Positions 5,662-7,819 of a DNA stretch of 7,819 nucleotides are shown one piece after another. The stretch comes from Candidatus Bathyarchaeota archaeon (lineage in GTDB: Archaea; Thermoproteota; Bathyarchaeia; TCS64), in the NCBI GenBank assembly GCA_018396515.1, contig JAGTQJ010000044.1, positions 1 to 7,819 on the forward strand, in the 5' to 3' direction. Each line of letters starts with the position of its first letter. Positions within the stretch are counted from its first letter, which is position 1. The position numbers and the translations under genes were made by a program. The notes below the pieces were generated by a model. The model did not search any database, was not told the origin of the DNA, and was given only the letters and a program-made list of their open reading frames with translations.

Positions 5662-5700
5662 TTTAAAAATCCCCTAGCAGTTAAGCCTAAAGTTTTATTA
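5662..5700 (+). promoter_or_regulatory. Two possible TATA boxes ahead of the amidohydrolase gene
   Basis: TTTAAAAA (5662-5669) would start transcription near 5692, giving a leader of about 30 bases that contains GGAG (5709-5712), nine bases before the ATG. TTTTATTA (5693-5700), preceded by CTAAAG, would start near 5723, giving a leaderless message. The sequence does not decide between them. Confidence 0.4.
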
Positions 5701-5721
5701 GATTATGCGGAGATCATTCGG

Positions 5722-7500
5722 ATGATGGTTATAGAGTATGATCTGCTCATAAGGGATGCCACCATCATCGACGGTACCGGCAGGGAGGCCTACAGGGGTT
5801 CCATAGGTGTTAAGGGCGATAGGATAGTCGCCTTAGGGGAGGTTAGGGGGGATGCGGTAATGGAGGTTGATGCCTCTGGGCTCCTCGCTACACCAGGCTT
5901 CGTAGACTCCCACAGCCACTCTGACAGGAATATTCTATTCTACCCCCTCTGCGAGAGCGATGTCCATATGGGGGTCACCACCTTCGTAGGCGGTCAGTGT
6001 GGAAGCTCACCAGCCCCCGTCGGAGAGGTGGTCAGGCTCCCTGGAATAGCGGAGGAGTATGTCTTCGAACTCGAGCCCTTCATGTACTTCCCGAGGAAGC
6101 CCTACTTCCCGCTGGAGAGGGTGAACGAGCTCCTGAAGGAGAAGTTCGGCTGGGCCATTACCTGGAGGACCATGGGGGAGGACTTCAAGGTCATTGAGGA
6201 GAAGGGGTTCTCGATAAACTACGCCCCTTTAGTGGGCCACGGGGCCTGCAGAACAGCCGTCCTGGGCAACGACTATGAGAGGCAGTCCACCCCCGAGGAG
6301 GTTGAGGCCATCGGTAAGCTCATTAGGCAGGCCATGGATGAGGGGTGCATCGGCCTCTCGGCTGGGATCGACTACGACCCAGACTGCTTCGCCTCAAGGG
6401 AGGAGATAGACAGGCATGTCGCCATACTAAGGGAGTACCCAGGGGCGGTTTACGCACCCCACTGGAGGAGGACTGGTAGGAGGAGGGGCATAACTGCGGG
6501 GATCCCATGGAACAGGATACAGGGAATAATAGATGAGCTTGAGACCGCGAAGAAGGCCGGAGTCCCCATAGTGATAGCCCACCTATACGGGGGCTGGGAT
6601 GCGACGCCGATACCTCCACCCAAGGTCATCCAGGAGGCCATAGGAAGGGCCACACTGGATGTAATAGACCGTTATATCGCCGAGGGGGTTAGGGCCTACT
6701 TCGATGTGATACCTTACTGGTGGTTCACCTCCCAATATCTCTGCGGGCACTTCGCTCCCTTCCTCAGGCTGCTGGGCTCGAGGGAGGCCTTCGCCAGGGC
6801 ATTGAGGATGGCGGACTTCAGGCAGGAGGTCAAGGAGGCCCTCCAGAGGGGGAAGTTCTACATCCAGCCCCCATCCAACCCTAACATGAACCCAAACTGG
6901 GCCAAGGAGATAACCATAACTGAGCATAAGAACCCGAAGTATCTAGACAGATCCATAGCGGAGATAGCCATGGAGATGGGGAAGGATCCCATGGATGCCT
7001 GGTTCGACCTGATAGTGGAGGATCCAGACTCGAGGTGCTCCATAGGCGACTACAGGTTCACGGAGGACTACGTCAAGCTCTTCTACAAGCACCCTAGGGG
7101 GATGGTGGGCGTCGACTCCTCCATGGTCGACGATAAGAGGGAGGGGGTCTACCCCCCATGGGCGAGGCCCGGGCCCAACACCTACTCAGCATACCCATCC
7201 TTCCTCACCCGCTACGTAAAAGAGCAGGGGCTCCTAACCCTCGAGGAGGCTGTGAGGAAGTGCACGGCCCTGCCAGCCGAGGCCTACAACCTTAAGGGGA
7301 GAGGAACAATAGAGGTTGGGAGCTACGCTGATATCCTACTAATAAACTGGGAGAACCTGAGGATGAACAGCACCCCCAAGGAGACAAGGAGATACCCAAC
7401 GGGATTCGAGTACATCTTCGTCAACGGGGTAGCGGTCATAGAAAAGGACAAGCACACCGGGGCAAAGCCAGGGAGAGTCCTTAGGAGAGGCCAAGGTTAA
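5722..7500 (+). CDS. Amidohydrolase of the N-acyl-D-amino-acid deacylase (D-aminoacylase) family
   Basis: Protein of 592 residues, cytoplasmic, complete. A small beta domain (about 5-57) opens with YDLLIRDATIIDGTG, then a TIM-barrel, then the returning beta domain with GRGTIEVGSYADILLINW (526-543) and a final GRVLRRG. Likely metal ligands are all present: His64 and His66 (VDSHSHSD), Cys93 (GGQCGSSPAP), His247, His287 and the catalytic-type Asp465 (GMVGVDSS). LVGHGACR (170-177) and GLSAGIDYDP (211-220) are family hallmarks. Relatives hydrolyse N-acyl-D-amino acids to a carboxylate and a free D-amino acid using zinc. Oddities are HWRRTGRR (247-254) where relatives often have H-(I/L)-R-(D/N)-E, AHLYGGW (286-292) where they have SHLK, and an aromatic PYWWFTSQYL (331-340), so the true substrate may differ. 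Two ATGs in a row (5722, 5725) are equally possible starts. It stands alone; no partner genes are visible. Confidence 0.88.
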   Translation: MMVIEYDLLIRDATIIDGTGREAYRGSIGVKGDRIVALGEVRGDAVMEVDASGLLATPGFVDSHSHSDRNILFYPLCESDVHMGVTTFVGGQCGSSPAPVGEVVRLPGIAEEYVFELEPFMYFPRKPYFPLERVNELLKEKFGWAITWRTMGEDFKVIEEKGFSINYAPLVGHGACRTAVLGNDYERQSTPEEVEAIGKLIRQAMDEGCIGLSAGIDYDPDCFASREEIDRHVAILREYPGAVYAPHWRRTGRRRGITAGIPWNRIQGIIDELETAKKAGVPIVIAHLYGGWDATPIPPPKVIQEAIGRATLDVIDRYIAEGVRAYFDVIPYWWFTSQYLCGHFAPFLRLLGSREAFARALRMADFRQEVKEALQRGKFYIQPPSNPNMNPNWAKEITITEHKNPKYLDRSIAEIAMEMGKDPMDAWFDLIVEDPDSRCSIGDYRFTEDYVKLFYKHPRGMVGVDSSMVDDKREGVYPPWARPGPNTYSAYPSFLTRYVKEQGLLTLEEAVRKCTALPAEAYNLKGRGTIEVGSYADILLINWENLRMNSTPKETRRYPTGFEYIFVNGVAVIEKDKHTGAKPGRVLRRGQG

Positions 7501-7819
7501 GCACACCTGACTAAGAAGACCGGAGACAGGCTAGATGGATAAGGGCCTAAAGCCCCTCCACTCCTTTGATCTCTGACCTCCTCGGCCCGGTTTGACTCGG
7601 TGCTCCTCAAAGATGATCAATTTCTCCTCTCTCCAAGGAGCCTCGAACCCTTCAGGAGTTCATGGTTAATGCCTTTGGGATATCGATCCTCCCTCTATTT
7701 ATCATGATTTTTAATGTGATGCATCATTTAGCTTATCTATATATCTTAAAAACATTTTCATAGCATTAATGATAACTCTTTTTATGAGTTTTCTGTGACT
7801 AGTTTAACTCTTCGCTATG
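7501..7819. other. Region without a convincing gene after the amidohydrolase
   Basis: The first ~160 bases have mixed composition with a small GGGC/GCCC hairpin at 7543-7555. The last ~140 bases are AT-rich and hold TATA-like sequence (TATATATC at 7739-7746). No RNA gene was found. Open stretches of about 43 codons on each strand near 7531-7710 lack good starts. AACTCTT occurs at 7774-7780 and 7806-7812, with its partial inverse GAGTT at 7786-7790. The window ends in ATG (7817-7819), which could begin the next gene but cannot be judged. Confidence 0.5.
7531..7659 (-). pseudogene. Possible gene remnant, 42-codon open stretch on the minus strand
   Basis: On the minus strand this frame is open from a TGA at 7660-7662 to a TAG at 7531-7533. 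It encodes a charged peptide containing EEKLIIFEEHRVKPGRGGQ. It has no ATG and no ribosome site; only an internal TTG at 7620 could start it. The opposite strand is open over part of the same stretch, so the coding case is weak. It could be the decayed end of a gene or chance. No family is recognised. Confidence 0.15.

Noticed and set aside
6323..6619. 98-codon open frame on the minus strand, rich in Ser and Pro
   Set aside because: Shadow of the amidohydrolase gene; low-complexity composition typical of antisense reading.
6583..6927. 114-codon open frame on the minus strand
   Set aside because: Lies wholly inside the amidohydrolase, whose reading frame carries recognisable family motifs throughout; the minus frame has no recognisable domain and is a shadow.
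7543..7555. GGGC/GCCC hairpin as a terminator of the amidohydrolase gene
   Set aside because: Only four base pairs and no T-run follows; too weak to call.
7639..7656. GGTTCGAGG on the minus strand, like a tRNA T-loop
   Set aside because: The flanking bases do not form a five-pair T stem, and no acceptor, D or anticodon arm could be folded around it.

Overview
The window looks like a chromosomal segment from an archaeon, probably a thermophilic member of the Thermoproteota/Bathyarchaeia/Korarchaeia neighbourhood; the exact lineage cannot be fixed from the sequence alone. The evidence is heavy use of AGG/AGA for Arg and ATA for Ile, frequent TTG starts, TATA-like boxes placed about 25-27 bases ahead of starts (some giving leaderless or nearly leaderless mRNAs), T-run ends of transcripts, and families typical of archaea (DUF483, VapB/VapC-type pair). 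No rRNA, tRNA, insertion sequence or CRISPR array was found.

Layout. (1) 17-2912, plus strand: four tightly packed genes (gaps of 4, -4 and 1 bases) that all encode membrane proteins. Two of them (17-799, a DUF6754-type protein, and 1451-2272) carry a ~200-residue alpha/beta-looking domain between an N-terminal and a C-terminal membrane helix. The other two (804-1454 and 2274-2912) are polytopic proteins of about six helices. This reads as one complex of unknown function and is the best candidate in the window for an undescribed system. It ends in a hairpin plus T-run. (2) 2996-3916, plus strand: a DUF483 protein with a Cys-Cys and a Cys-x3-Cys motif, behind its own promoter. (3) 3939-4724, minus strand: a membrane-anchored SIMPL-domain (DUF541) protein, convergent with DUF483. 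(4) 4909-5584, plus strand: an overlapping ribbon-helix-helix antitoxin / PIN toxin pair. The toxin gene is much more AT-rich than its surroundings, which suggests transfer. (5) 5722-7500, plus strand: a full-length amidohydrolase of the N-acyl-D-amino-acid deacylase family with all metal ligands visible. (6) 7501-7819: no convincing gene.

The intergenic regions at 4741-4870 and 5583-5700 hold several exact short palindromes and direct repeats next to TATA-like boxes, which could be operators. Beyond the four-gene membrane cluster and the toxin-antitoxin pair, nothing in the sequence says the genes work together; they look like independent transcription units.
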